NCBI GenBank assembly: GCA_902490355.1
Contig: CABUDN010000035.1
Location: 1 to 18,559 of the forward strand
DNA length: 18,559 bases
Direction: 5' to 3'
Source of the DNA: an uncultured Oscillibacter sp.
GTDB taxonomy: Bacteria; Bacillota; Clostridia; Oscillospirales; Oscillospiraceae
The position numbers were made by a program, and so were the translations under genes. Within the stretch, counting starts at the first letter, position 1. Each line of letters begins with the position of its first letter. The notes under the pieces are model-generated. The model was not told the DNA's origin and did no database searches. It saw only the letters and a program-made list of their open reading frames with translations. Of this stretch, positions 1 through 7,029 are shown piece by piece.

Positions 1-757
1 TGCGCTGCTTATCCGCCCGCTTGACGCTCTTGACGGAAAACACGGCGTTCTCCGTCTCCCGCACCACCTCATCCACCTCAGCGGCGGATTTGAGCTCGGC
101 CTTCTTGCCGTTTTTGCCGTAATACCGGGCGGCAAAGGCCATCTTCTTGAGGTCGTTGCCCAGGAGATTGGCGTCCAGGGTCCAGTACTCCTCCGGCTGG
201 AAAGCCTCAATCTCCCGGTCCCGGTCGTCCACCATCCGGGTGGCAACGGACTGCACCCGGCCCGCGGACAGTCCCCGGCGGATCTTTTTCCACAGAAGGG
301 GGCTCAGCTCATAGCCCACGATCCGGTCCAGGATCCGGCGGGCCTGCTGGGCATCCACCAGATTCTGGTCAATGTCCCGGGGCTCCTGAATGCTCTCCTG
401 CACCACCTTCTTGGTGATTTCGTTAAAGGTCACCCGCCGGGTCTTCTCGTCCGGCAGATTCAAAAGCTGCTTCAAATGCCAGGAAATGGCCTCGCCTTCC
501 CGGTCCGGGTCGGTTGCCAGATACACGGTATCCGCACTTTTGGCCGCTTTTTTCAGATCGCTGATAATCTCTTCTTTTCCCTTGATGGGCTTGTAGACCG
601 GCTCAAAATCATGCTCCAGATCCACGCCCAGAGTGCTTTTCGGCAAGTCCCGCAGATGGCCCATACAGGCCTTGACGGTAAAGTCCTTGCCCAGATATTT
701 GCCGATGGTTTTGGCCTTCGCGGGAGACTCCACGATGACCAGGCTCTGCTTTGCCAT
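1..757 (-). CDS. topA: DNA topoisomerase I, N-terminal part (cut by left edge)
   Basis: Type IA topoisomerase that relaxes negative supercoils by passing one strand through a transient break in the other. The first 252 residues are present. The protein opens with the TOPRIM strand carrying the acidic residue in VESPAKAKTIGKYLG. The second TOPRIM motif DPDREGEA follows near residue 90, and the type IA signature SAGRVQSVATR lies near residue 170. The catalytic tyrosine lies beyond the window. The ATG is preceded on the minus strand by GGAGGT with correct spacing. It is the last visible gene of a minus-strand operon after the RNA methyltransferase and dprA; dprA next to topA is a common Firmicutes arrangement. 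A GC-rich hairpin sits just before its ribosome site. Identification is firm. Confidence 0.96.
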   Translation of the reverse strand, partial: MAKQSLVIVESPAKAKTIGKYLGKDFTVKACMGHLRDLPKSTLGVDLEHDFEPVYKPIKGKEEIISDLKKAAKSADTVYLATDPDREGEAISWHLKQLLNLPDEKTRRVTFNEITKKVVQESIQEPRDIDQNLVDAQQARRILDRIVGYELSPLLWKKIRRGLSAGRVQSVATRMVDDRDREIEAFQPEEYWTLDANLLGNDLKKMAFAARYYGKNGKKAELKSAAEVDEVVRETENAVFSVKSVKRADKQR

Positions 758-769
758 AGTTACCTCCAG

Positions 770-786
770 GCGCCCTCGGCGGGCGC
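770..786 (-). other. GC-rich hairpin between dprA and topA
   Basis: GCGCCC and GGGCGC form a perfect 6-bp stem with a 5-base loop, placed in the 44-base gap between dprA and topA and ending 2 bases before the topA ribosome site. No run of T follows, so it is not a normal terminator. It could slow polymerase, mark an mRNA processing site or tune topA translation; none of these is shown by the sequence. Confidence 0.5.
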
Positions 787-801
787 GTTATTTCTTCCCA
801 T

Positions 802-1989
802 TTATTTGCAAAGGGTCACAGCCCGGGTATAGCGTTTGCCGCTGTGCTGTGTCACCAAATGTTCCATTTCCAATACCGTTAGGGCAGAGAGCACCCGTCG
901 GGTGGGCAGCTGTGTGCGATCCACCAGATCATCCACCAGAAGCGGCTCTTCCTCGCCCAGCATCTCCAGCAGCATGATCTGATCGTCCGTAAGCTTCAAA
1001 TCAGTTTGATTCAGGTCCAGAGAAGGCGGCGCCTTGCGGGCCGGTTTGGTCTGCTGCTGGCGGGCCTGATACCCCAGCGCAGCCGGCTCCTCCCTCTTGG
1101 GCGTCTGACATAGCTTGGCGGGAAAGCTGCCGGCATACTCCTGCAGAATATCCCAGGCGTCAGCCGTCAGGCCCGCGCCCTCCCGAATCAGCCGGTTGCA
1201 TCCGGCGCTGCAGGGCGCGTCGATGGGACCGGGAACCGCAAAGACATCCCGGCCCTGTTCCAATGCCGTCTCGGCAGTAATCAGCGCACCGCTGCGTTCC
1301 GGCGCTTCCACGACCAGTGTCCCAACGCACAGTCCGGAGATGATGCGATTGCGCACCGGAAAATGGGCGCCCTTGGGCTCCGTTCCCGGCGGATACTCGG
1401 AAATCAGCACGCCGGCAGCGGCAATATCTTCATAAAGGTACTGGTTTTCCCGGGGATAGAATACATCCAGACCGCCTCCGGTCACGCCCACTGCCGGTTT
1501 TCCGGCACGAAGCGCACCCCGCAAAGCCGCACTGTCAATTCCCCTGGCCAAACCGCTGACCACCAGAGCACCTCCGGCGGCCAGACCATAGCCCAGCTTC
1601 TCCGCACAGGCAACGCCATAGGGCGTGTTGGACCGCGTCCCCACCACCGCAATGGCGGCCTCTTCATCAAAAGCGGGCAAATGCCCCTGCCAATAGAGCA
1701 GGCAGGGCGGATCATAGATATTTTTCAAGCGGTCGGGATACGCCGCATCCTGGATGGTGAGGATGTGCTGGTGCAGGCGGTCACACGCCTCCAGAATGTT
1801 CTCCGCATCCTCCAGATTGCGCTCCGACAGATGCTGCACCTGGGCCGCAGTAATCCCCTCGGTGAGCAGCAGTTCCTCCGGATCGGCATAATAGACCGCT
1901 TCCGGCGTTCCAAAATGGCGCAGAAGGGCCAGCCGGACCTGATTGGTCAGGCCTGGCCGCTCCGTCAGCCACAGCCAATATTTGAGCAT
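802..1989 (-). CDS. dprA: DNA-processing protein DprA (Smf)
   Basis: Binds incoming single-stranded DNA and loads RecA during natural transformation; also acts in recombination generally. The protein has 395 residues. An N-terminal helical (SAM-like) region, about 1-70, precedes the Rossmann-like DprA core, about 80-285, with AVVGTRS (115-120), the hallmark SGLARGID (145-152), GGGLDVFYP (171-179) and GAHFPVRNRIISG. A C-terminal winged helix (about 335-395) ends the protein, as in many Firmicutes DprA. The ATG follows a GGGGGAGAGG ribosome site and lies 13 bases after the stop of the RNA methyltransferase gene, so the two are co-transcribed. Full length, no sign of damage. Confidence 0.95.
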   Translation of the reverse strand: MLKYWLWLTERPGLTNQVRLALLRHFGTPEAVYYADPEELLLTEGITAAQVQHLSERNLEDAENILEACDRLHQHILTIQDAAYPDRLKNIYDPPCLLYWQGHLPAFDEEAAIAVVGTRSNTPYGVACAEKLGYGLAAGGALVVSGLARGIDSAALRGALRAGKPAVGVTGGGLDVFYPRENQYLYEDIAAAGVLISEYPPGTEPKGAHFPVRNRIISGLCVGTLVVEAPERSGALITAETALEQGRDVFAVPGPIDAPCSAGCNRLIREGAGLTADAWDILQEYAGSFPAKLCQTPKREEPAALGYQARQQQTKPARKAPPSLDLNQTDLKLTDDQIMLLEMLGEEEPLLVDDLVDRTQLPTRRVLSALTVLEMEHLVTQHSGKRYTRAVTLCK

Positions 1990-2002
1990 TGCCCTCTCCC
2001 CC

Positions 2003-2764
2003 TCAGTCCATTCTGGCGGCTTCCCACAACACCACCGCGGCAGCCGCGGCCGCGTTGAGTGACTCGCAATGGGGACTCATGGGGATTCGGACCGTCCGGT
2101 CGCACAGCTCCAGCATCTGTTGGGAAAGTCCCTTTCCCTCACTGCCGATGGCCAGAGCGCACCGGCTGTAATCCACCGCCCGCACATCCACCGTATCCTG
2201 CCGCAGTGCCGTGCCGTACAGCGGCAGCCCGCTGCGGCTGAGCAGCGCACGCAGCTGCTCCGGTGCACAGGTCCACACCGGGCAGCGGAATACCGCCCCC
2301 ATGGTAGCCCGGATGGTCTTGGGATTATAGAGATCCGCGCAGCCCGGCAGAAGAAATACGCCGTCTGCGTGGAAGGCATCCGCCGTGCGGAGAATCGTCC
2401 CCACATTCCCCGGGTCCTGCACGCCGTCCAGCACCACATACCGCCGCCCCTCCAGGCATTCCGGCAACGCACGCTCCGGCATCCCGCACACCGCCAGAGC
2501 CCCCTGCGGAGTCTGCGCCGGTGAGACGGCCCGCATCACATCCGCCGGTACCCGGACATGACGGACCCCCGCCGGAAGGGTCGGCAGGGGTATGGAGTCT
2601 GTGGAGATCACGGTATGCACCGCACCCTGCCACAAGAGGGCTTCCTCCAGCAGTTTGGGACTGTCGCACACAAACTCCCCGCACTGTCTGCGGTAGGAGG
2701 CAGAGGCCGACAGCTTGCGCAGGTGGGTGCACAGCGGATTGGTCCGGCTGGTAATGGTCTCCAC
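2003..2764 (-). CDS. TrmH/SpoU-family RNA 2'-O-methyltransferase
   Basis: SPOUT-class enzyme expected to methylate a ribose 2'-OH in rRNA or tRNA using S-adenosylmethionine. The 253 residues show an N-terminal substrate-binding domain (SpoU_sub_bind type, about 15-95) and the three knot motifs: motif 1 around N120 to R126 (GNVGTILR), motif 2 IGSEGKGLS (206-214) and motif 3 IPMSPHCESLNAAAA (227-241). Start is GTG, preceded by AGGGGAG at good distance; no ATG in frame fits better. It is the first gene of an operon with dprA and topA, driven by the promoter at 2846-2874. The exact target nucleotide (23S G2251-like or other) cannot be read from sequence. Confidence 0.9.
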   Translation of the reverse strand: METITSRTNPLCTHLRKLSASASYRRQCGEFVCDSPKLLEEALLWQGAVHTVISTDSIPLPTLPAGVRHVRVPADVMRAVSPAQTPQGALAVCGMPERALPECLEGRRYVVLDGVQDPGNVGTILRTADAFHADGVFLLPGCADLYNPKTIRATMGAVFRCPVWTCAPEQLRALLSRSGLPLYGTALRQDTVDVRAVDYSRCALAIGSEGKGLSQQMLELCDRTVRIPMSPHCESLNAAAAAAVVLWEAARMD

Positions 2765-2845
2765 AGCAGTTCTCCCCTCGTTTCACAGTCCGTTTCCATA
2801 CACTCCAAAGTGTCAAAACGGCATAATAACCAGTATATTTAGTGT

Positions 2846-2874
2846 ATTATAGCAATGTCCTTTTTCTTTTTCAA
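2846..2874 (-). promoter_or_regulatory. Sigma-A promoter of the RNA methyltransferase-dprA-topA operon
   Basis: On the minus strand TTGAAA (2874-2869) is followed after exactly 17 bases by a perfect TATAAT (2851-2846). This predicts a transcript start near 2840 and an untranslated leader of about 75 bases before the GTG at 2764. The leader contains a small ACACT/AGTGT hairpin (2800-2813). It is the best promoter in the window. Confidence 0.85.
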
Positions 2875-2901
2875 GCCGTGTTTTGGAAATTTCACGCGGC
2901 A

Positions 2902-2939
2902 AGCCCATCTCCCCGCTGTTTTCAGCAGGGAGATGGGCT
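2902..2939 (-). terminator. Strong 17-bp stem-loop after the dehydrogenase gene, probable terminator
   Basis: Arms 2902-2918 and 2923-2939 pair over 17 positions with a 4-base loop. The single non-Watson-Crick position is a G-U pair on the minus-strand RNA but an A-C mismatch on the plus strand, so it is built for minus-strand transcripts. It begins 6 bases after the dehydrogenase stop codon. The usual U-run is poor (UUGCC), so termination may be inefficient or the stem may protect the 3' end. Confidence 0.65.
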
Positions 2940-2945
2940 GGAAAA

Positions 2946-3869
2946 TCATTCCTCTTTCCCGTCCAGGTTCACCGTTGCAAACCGGTAAAACGGCTTGCGC
3001 TTACGCAGCTCGTAATCCTCCGTGCGCTCCGGTGTCCACTGATACAGATCCTCACCGGTGGCAATCTTCTCCTCCAGCAGGTGGCTGGGCCGGTCCGCGT
3101 TGCACAGGTGCGGGAACAGGTAGGTCTGAATATTCTGCTGCAGGGATACCGGGATATGGTCCCAGTATTCCATCAGGCCGATGGAGCTATACCGCTGTCC
3201 GATAGAGTACAAAATGGTCTTGTCCACATCCTCAGCATCGGCAATGCCCTCGTCGATAATATGCTCCGCTTCCCGGAACAGGGCGTGATGCAGGCGGTTT
3301 CCGATGAAGCCCGGTGCATCCTTTTTCAGCACCACGGGCACCCGGCCCAAATCCTCCATCAGAGCCACTTCCCGGTCCACCGTCTCCTGCGTGGTGGCAT
3401 CGCACCGGACGATCTCCACCAGAGGCACCAGGTGGGGCGGATTCCAGGAATGGGCCACCAGGAACCGTTCCGGATGACGCAGTCCGGCGCCGATCTCCCG
3501 GGCGGAAATGGCGGACGTCGTGGAGCTGAGAACCGTCTCCGGAGAGCAGACCTCCTCCAGATGTGCCATGACCTCCCGCTTGGCCTCAATGGTCTCCGAC
3601 ACGGACTCAATGCAAAACGCGCATCCTGCCAAATCCCCATAGGACGTGGTCGTCGTAAGATACGACAGGGCGGTTTCCTTCTGCTCCTTTTTCAGGGCGC
3701 CGACCGAGATCAGATCATCCAGCGCTGCTCCCACAGCCTGGAGTCCCCGCTCGCAGCTCTCCTGGGTGCGGCCATACATCACCGTCGGATACCGATTGCA
3801 GATCAAAAGGGTAGCCGTCCCGGTAGACATGACGCCGGTGCCCACAACACCTACCTGACATTTTGCCAT
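2946..3869 (-). CDS. 3-hydroxyacyl-CoA dehydrogenase family protein, lambda-crystallin/carnitine-dehydrogenase-like variant
   Basis: NAD(P)-dependent oxidoreductase of 307 residues. The N-terminal Rossmann fold opens with GVVGTGVMSTGTA (7-19); the third glycine of the usual GxGxxG is Ser15. The C-terminal dehydrogenase domain carries APGFIGNRL (185-193). The active-site block has H140 and E152 in AHSWNPPHLVPLVEIV. The NPP form is typical of lambda-crystallin/gulonate and carnitine dehydrogenases, rather than the NPV of 3-hydroxybutyryl-CoA dehydrogenase. At the end of the second strand, where NAD enzymes carry Asp, the sequence reads YGRT (G33, R34), which suggests NADP. The family is sure; the substrate is not. 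The ATG follows GGAGGAGGAG. It forms its own unit, with promoter and inverted repeat upstream and a stem-loop downstream. Confidence 0.88.
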   Translation of the reverse strand: MAKCQVGVVGTGVMSTGTATLLICNRYPTVMYGRTQESCERGLQAVGAALDDLISVGALKKEQKETALSYLTTTTSYGDLAGCAFCIESVSETIEAKREVMAHLEEVCSPETVLSSTTSAISAREIGAGLRHPERFLVAHSWNPPHLVPLVEIVRCDATTQETVDREVALMEDLGRVPVVLKKDAPGFIGNRLHHALFREAEHIIDEGIADAEDVDKTILYSIGQRYSSIGLMEYWDHIPVSLQQNIQTYLFPHLCNADRPSHLLEEKIATGEDLYQWTPERTEDYELRKRKPFYRFATVNLDGKEE

Positions 3870-3889
3870 AATAGCTCCTCCTCCAACTG

Positions 3890-3940
3890 GGTATGATTTT
3901 GGATAACTTTACTATATCATACCTGCCGCTGTGGGAGCAA
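3890..3940 (-). promoter_or_regulatory. Promoter with overlapping inverted-repeat operator for the dehydrogenase gene
   Basis: On the minus strand TTGCTC (3940-3935), an 18-base spacer and TATAGT (3916-3911) make a fair promoter about 42 bases before the start codon. A perfect 8-bp inverted repeat, GGTATGAT (3890-3897) and ATCATACC (3916-3923), frames the -10 box and start point. A dimeric repressor bound there would block transcription. The repressor is not encoded next to the gene in this window. Confidence 0.55.
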
Positions 3941-4079
3941 CGTCTTTTTCTTCGCCGGCACTTTTGCAGCAGCCGCCTTCTTGGTGCTGCCGTCCCCATT
4001 GCGGTCCCGCTTTCCCTTCGGGATCCTGAATGGATGTGGCCCCCTTCTCCGGCACGCAGAGATCCGGAATATCTCCAGG
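3924..4079. other. Intergenic stretch without a credible gene
   Basis: Between the promoter region of the dehydrogenase gene and the terminator of the tRNA-binding-domain gene. Short open frames exist on both strands. One on the minus strand ends in a Lys/Ala-rich tail (KKAAAAKVPAKKK), but its only ATG lies near the edge of the terminator hairpin and it has no ribosome site. I see no recognisable gene. Confidence 0.5.
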
Positions 4080-4117
4080 AAAAAGGAGCACACACGGTTC
4101 TCCCGTGCGTGCTCCTT
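4078..4117 (-). terminator. Rho-independent terminator of the tRNA-binding-domain gene
   Basis: Arms 4083-4097 and 4103-4117 form a 15-bp stem with a 5-base loop. The one imperfect position is a G-U pair on the minus-strand RNA. The stem is followed on the minus strand by a short U-run (CUCCUUUUUCC). It lies about 60 bases after the stop codon at 4180. Confidence 0.8.
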
Positions 4118-4179
4118 CACTCAGGGCCTGTCCGGCCCGGAAATGCAAATGGAACTGTGCTGCCGGATCCGGAAGCAGC

Positions 4180-4752
4180 TTAATACAGCTTCGCGCCTGC
4201 CGGAATGCGGTCATCCACCATCAGCAGGTTCAGGCCCTCGTGGCCATCCTCCTCGTGTACGGCGGAAATCAGCATGCCGCAGGAATCAATGCCCATCATC
4301 TTGCGGGGCGGCAGGTTCACGATGGCGATAGCCGTCTTGCCCACCAGCTGCTCCGGCTCGTAGTACTCATGAATGCCGCTGAGGATCACCCGGTCGGCTC
4401 CGGAACCATCGTCCAGAACGAACTTGAGCAGCTTCTTGCTCTTGGGCACCGCAGTGCACTCCTTGATCTTCACAGCGCGGAAGTCGGACTTGGAGAAGGT
4501 CTCGAAGTCCACCATCTCCTCAAAGAGCGGCTCAATCTTCACGTTGGAAAAATCGATCTTCTCGGCGGTCGGAGCAGAGACTGCGTCAGCCGCGCTGGAA
4601 ACCGCCGGCTTTTCCGCCTTGGCGGTACTATCCGATGCCAGGGGCTTCATGGTGGGGAACAGCCTTCTACCCTCTTCATCCGGCTTCATCACGCCTTGTA
4701 CGGTCGAAAAAGTGCCGTTTTCACGAGGTTTTTCTAACTTTTTGGATTCCAT
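4180..4752 (-). CDS. Free-standing tRNA-binding domain protein (MetRS C-terminal / CsaA-like OB fold)
   Basis: Small protein of 190 residues with the OB-fold tRNA-binding domain that is usually the C-terminal appendix of methionyl-tRNA synthetase (Pfam tRNA_bind). The domain fills about 82-190: FSKSDFRAVKI, VPKSKKLLKFVLDDG, LSGIHEYYEPEQLVGK and NLPPRKMMGIDSCGM match the family line by line. The first 80 residues are a low-complexity Ser/Ala/Lys-rich extension. The ATG at 4752 has AGGAGG 8 bases upstream; a longer frame reaching 4962 gives a Cys/Phe-rich tract without a ribosome site and is not used. The family binds tRNA non-specifically as a homodimer; a separate copy could serve MetRS in trans or act as a CsaA-like factor. 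It has its own terminator and borders the mobile element. Confidence 0.82.
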   Translation of the reverse strand: MESKKLEKPRENGTFSTVQGVMKPDEEGRRLFPTMKPLASDSTAKAEKPAVSSAADAVSAPTAEKIDFSNVKIEPLFEEMVDFETFSKSDFRAVKIKECTAVPKSKKLLKFVLDDGSGADRVILSGIHEYYEPEQLVGKTAIAIVNLPPRKMMGIDSCGMLISAVHEEDGHEGLNLLMVDDRIPAGAKLY

Positions 4753-4785
4753 AGTGTGTCCTCCTGTGCCGTCTGGTTCGGGGCA

Positions 4786-4815
4786 AAAGTTGTAAAAAAG
4801 TTGTAGAAAGTTGTA
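4786..4815. repeat. Three direct repeats AAAGTTGTA in helical phase
   Basis: Exact copies start at 4786, 4797 and 4807, with periods of 11 and 10 bases, so all three face the same side of the helix. On the minus strand they read TACAACTTT and lie about 34-63 bases upstream of the tRNA-binding-domain gene. Such spacing suits cooperative protein binding (iteron, operator or recombinase arm site). Confidence 0.7.
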
Positions 4816-4844
4816 GGCCGGTTTTCCGTCCTTTTTTTGAGCAT

Positions 4845-4880
4845 TTTTACAAAAAGTCCCAAACAAAATTTTTTGTAAAA
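4845..4880. repeat. Perfect 11-bp inverted repeat at the junction
   Basis: TTTTACAAAAA (4845-4855) and TTTTTGTAAAA (4870-4880) are exact reverse complements separated by 14 bases. AT-richness makes chance somewhat more likely, but the length is notable. It may be an operator or a recombinase binding site. Confidence 0.65.
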
Positions 4881-5111
4881 TATTTCCACAAAATCGACTG
4901 ATACATTGTAGAGCAATGGAGAACATCCCAAATGCTGTGTGCCTTAGAACAACGAAAGCCATTCAGAGCAATCAGCTGAACCCAATCGACAAAGCCTCCA
5001 GCCGATTCTTTTTACAATACAATAATAACATAAGCCCCCAAGATGTTCAAGTCAACGATTTTTTCGTTGGACCTTCCAATTTCATACCTTATATATAAAA
5101 AGGAGAAAGCC

Positions 5112-6248
5112 ATGCCAACCTATCAATTACAAATTAAACAGGTGGTGGACTACCCACGCTGCCGGATCTACCGGCAGTTCGTCCGCTTTCTGATGGAGGA
5201 CCGGAGCATTCGCGTAAGCGGAGGCTCCGGCCTTTTTTATTTTACGGTACTTTGCAGCTACGCAAACTTCCGCACCTCATATCGCCGCATCGACGGCATC
5301 AGCTATACCGTCTACCCTGGCGAATGGGTCTGCACCCTCAAGGAGCTGTCCCAATGGTTCCGTACCCGGTTCCAGTGCCAGGCGCTGGCCGTACTGGAAC
5401 GGCTGCAGAAGCAGAACCTTATTTCCTTTCAGACACTGGGCCGCGGGAATGTAGTCCGCTATAAGATCTGCGACTGGGCGCGGCATAATACAGTCCTGGA
5501 GTACAATGCCCCCTGCCAGAAGGACACCGGCTTTTTCTTCCTGCCGGTTTCGGTTGCCACTGACCTCATCAGTTCAGACCGCTGCTCTGAGATGGACATT
5601 GTGCTGGACCTGTGGATCTCCGCCATCTACAACGACAATCAGGTACAGGGATCAGACCTGGGGCCAGTGGTCTATTTCCGCAACGGCACCGGCAATCCCC
5701 TTGTGACCTACACGGAGCTGGCTGCCCGCTGGGGGCTGTCCCGGGCGACAGTCGGCCGCATCCTGAAAAAGCTGGCTGCGCTGGACTACCTCTCCCTCAT
5801 GTCCTTCCCGGGCCGGCATGGCAGCGTAATCTATCTGCAAAAATATCTGTCCACCATGTTCGAGATCTCGGATGTGATGGTGGATAAAGAGGAGGTCGCT
5901 ATGACGCTTAACATTCGCCTGGAACTCCCGAAGGAGGACAGCACAGGCCACGACTCCCCTGCCTTGGAGCATGAGGTCATCGTTTCAGATGAACTCGCCA
6001 GCGTTTCAAAATCGCACATTGAAATTATCCTTCAGAAAATGGCGCAAATCCTGATGGCACAAGGGATTTCATGCTTTGGCTGCCCGCTCTCTCGCTACAA
6101 GTTATATCCCTTATCGGGCGACTGCCGGGAAGATTTACTCCCCCGCGCGCGCGAGCAGTCCCTGATGCGTTTTGGCCTTGCTGTTCTGTGCGGGAACAAG
6201 CAGGTCGCCACTTTTGAACTTACACTCTCTCCCTCGGTGGAGAATTGA
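5112..6248 (+). CDS. Element protein with two winged-helix domains, putative regulator or replication initiator
   Basis: Protein of 378 residues and the first gene of the element. Two helix-turn-helix segments are visible: one about 69-120 (CTLKELSQWFRTRFQCQALAVLERL, followed by a wing) and one about 196-243 (VTYTELAARWGLSRATVGRI, then LKKLAALDYLSL and a wing with GRHGSVIYL). Two tandem winged helices occur in plasmid Rep proteins as well as in regulators, so either a transcription factor or an initiator-like protein is possible. The C-terminal 120 residues are unfamiliar. The ATG at 5112 has AAAAGGAGAAAG directly upstream; an in-frame ATG at 5043 has no such site. The next gene follows after 16 bases. 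I do not recognise a named family with certainty. Confidence 0.75.
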   Translation: MPTYQLQIKQVVDYPRCRIYRQFVRFLMEDRSIRVSGGSGLFYFTVLCSYANFRTSYRRIDGISYTVYPGEWVCTLKELSQWFRTRFQCQALAVLERLQKQNLISFQTLGRGNVVRYKICDWARHNTVLEYNAPCQKDTGFFFLPVSVATDLISSDRCSEMDIVLDLWISAIYNDNQVQGSDLGPVVYFRNGTGNPLVTYTELAARWGLSRATVGRILKKLAALDYLSLMSFPGRHGSVIYLQKYLSTMFEISDVMVDKEEVAMTLNIRLELPKEDSTGHDSPALEHEVIVSDELASVSKSHIEIILQKMAQILMAQGISCFGCPLSRYKLYPLSGDCREDLLPRAREQSLMRFGLAVLCGNKQVATFELTLSPSVEN

Positions 6249-6264
6249 ACAAGGAGGTCTTACC

Positions 6265-6816
6265 ATGAAGAAATTTGTTGAAAAAGATGTCGCAGAGAAC
6301 CCTCTGTACCATGATACCTGGAAACTGCTGAAAAAATACCGCGATGTGGTTTGGAGCTTGGAGATTTCCGTCCAGCATGTGCGGGCCAAGTTCGAGATCG
6401 AATACGGCACTTCCATCGAGGAATTTCTGGATTCCGTCTACCTGGCCGGCGCAGACCTGAACGGGAGCGACATTGAGCACCATGCCAAGTGCATTGAGCG
6501 TAGCCACAAGATGCTGAAGCTCCTGGATTCGGCAGTCGAATTGCTCCGCACCCGCCACAAGAACGGCGAGGCGTATTACTGGCTGCTGTACTACTCCTTC
6601 CTCTCTCCCCAGCAGCTGAAGAATGTGGAGGAAATAATCGAAAACCTGCGCCCGCATATCCGGGACATCTCCTTCCGCACCTACTACCGCAAGCGCCGGG
6701 AGGCCATTGACGCCCTCAGTTCAGTGCTGTGGGGCTACACTTCCAAGGACAGTCTGGATGTGCTGGAACAGTTCTTCCCGGAGCCGAAATCCACCGAGAA
6801 AAAGGCGGGCAAATAA
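6265..6816 (+). CDS. Putative sigma-region-4/ArpU-like transcriptional regulator of the element
   Basis: Protein of 183 residues, mostly helical. The C-terminal part (about 105-165: YYWLLYYSFLSPQQ, then a helix, then DISFRTYYRKRREAIDALSSVLWG) has the layout of a sigma-70 region 4 helix-turn-helix, as in phage late regulators of the ArpU/RinA type. The N-terminal half is a helical bundle without known motifs. The ATG has AAGGAGGT 6 bases upstream. It is co-directional with, and 16 bases after, the two-winged-helix gene. Directly downstream lie a possible promoter and two terminator-like hairpins before the secretion operon, which makes a role in switching transfer genes on attractive but unproven. 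Confidence 0.6.
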   Translation: MKKFVEKDVAENPLYHDTWKLLKKYRDVVWSLEISVQHVRAKFEIEYGTSIEEFLDSVYLAGADLNGSDIEHHAKCIERSHKMLKLLDSAVELLRTRHKNGEAYYWLLYYSFLSPQQLKNVEEIIENLRPHIRDISFRTYYRKRREAIDALSSVLWGYTSKDSLDVLEQFFPEPKSTEKKAGK

Positions 6817-6855
6817 TTGGCACAATTCGGGACTGAAATTGGCGCGTTCCTGCCC

Positions 6856-6884
6856 TTGAGCCGTAAATCCCTATGTGTTAGACT
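6856..6884 (+). promoter_or_regulatory. Possible promoter of the transfer operon leader
   Basis: TTGAGC (6856-6861), 17 bases, TAGACT (6879-6884). Both boxes match consensus at 4 of 6. TTGAGC is also one arm of an inverted repeat with GCTCAA at 6891-6896, which could be a regulator site. Modest evidence only. Confidence 0.35.
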
Positions 6885-6929
6885 GAATATGCTCAAACTT
6901 GCACCCAAAACTGAATACAGGCAGTGAAC

Positions 6930-6954
6930 AGCACCTTTTCCGAGGTGCTTTTTT
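6930..6954 (+). terminator. Rho-independent terminator before the secretion operon
   Basis: AGCACCT (6930-6936), a 6-base loop and AGGTGCT (6943-6949) lead directly into TTTTTT. A classic short intrinsic terminator on the plus strand, about 115 bases after the regulator gene's stop. It either ends that transcript or acts as an attenuator for the genes downstream. Confidence 0.8.
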
Positions 6955-6978
6955 GCTGCCCAAACGGTCTTTGGCCTG

Positions 6979-7029
6979 AGAAGGAGTCCACATCTGCACA
7001 ACGGATGCGGGCTCCTTCTTTGCTTTTTG
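6979..7029 (+). terminator. Second, longer terminator-like hairpin
   Basis: AGAAGGAG (6979-6986) pairs with CTCCTTCT (7012-7019). The stem extends by three pairs (6987-6989 with 7009-7011) and, past one mismatch, by four more (6991-6994 with 7004-7007). TTTGCTTTTT follows. It lies about 25 bases upstream of the ribosome site of the pilin-like gene, so it must be passed or avoided if transcription comes from further upstream. Confidence 0.7.

Larger units (their letters stand above)
4753..5111. other. AT-rich junction between chromosome and conjugative element
   Basis: This gap of about 360 bases separates the last minus-strand chromosomal gene from the first plus-strand element gene. No open frame in it has a ribosome site and a plausible product. 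It holds the three-fold repeat and inverted repeat listed separately, a CAACGA/TCGTTG hairpin (5053-5069), and an AT-rich tract just before the ribosome site of the next gene. The left end of the element is inferred to lie here from the switch in strand and gene content; no attachment site can be proven without the other end. Confidence 0.5.

Noticed and set aside
1363..2058. Long plus-strand frame opposite dprA (231 codons)
   Set aside because: Shadow of the GC-rich dprA coding strand; no ribosome site and no recognisable protein.
3917..4120. Minus-strand open frame ending in a Lys/Ala-rich tail (KKAAAAKVPAKKK)
   Set aside because: Its only ATG lies at the edge of the terminator hairpin, it has no ribosome site, and nothing else in it resembles a protein family.
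4753..4962. N-terminal extension of the tRNA-binding-domain protein to 4962
   Set aside because: The extension is a Cys/Phe-rich translation of AT-rich repeats, without a ribosome site; ATG at 4752 has AGGAGG.
5068..5096. TTGGAC-17-TATATA as promoter of the two-winged-helix gene
   Set aside because: The transcript would start inside the ribosome site; the -35 box matches only 3 of 6.
4916..5098. 60-codon plus-strand frame in the junction
   Set aside because: No ribosome site, unremarkable composition, and it overlaps the region of repeats and AT-rich tracts.
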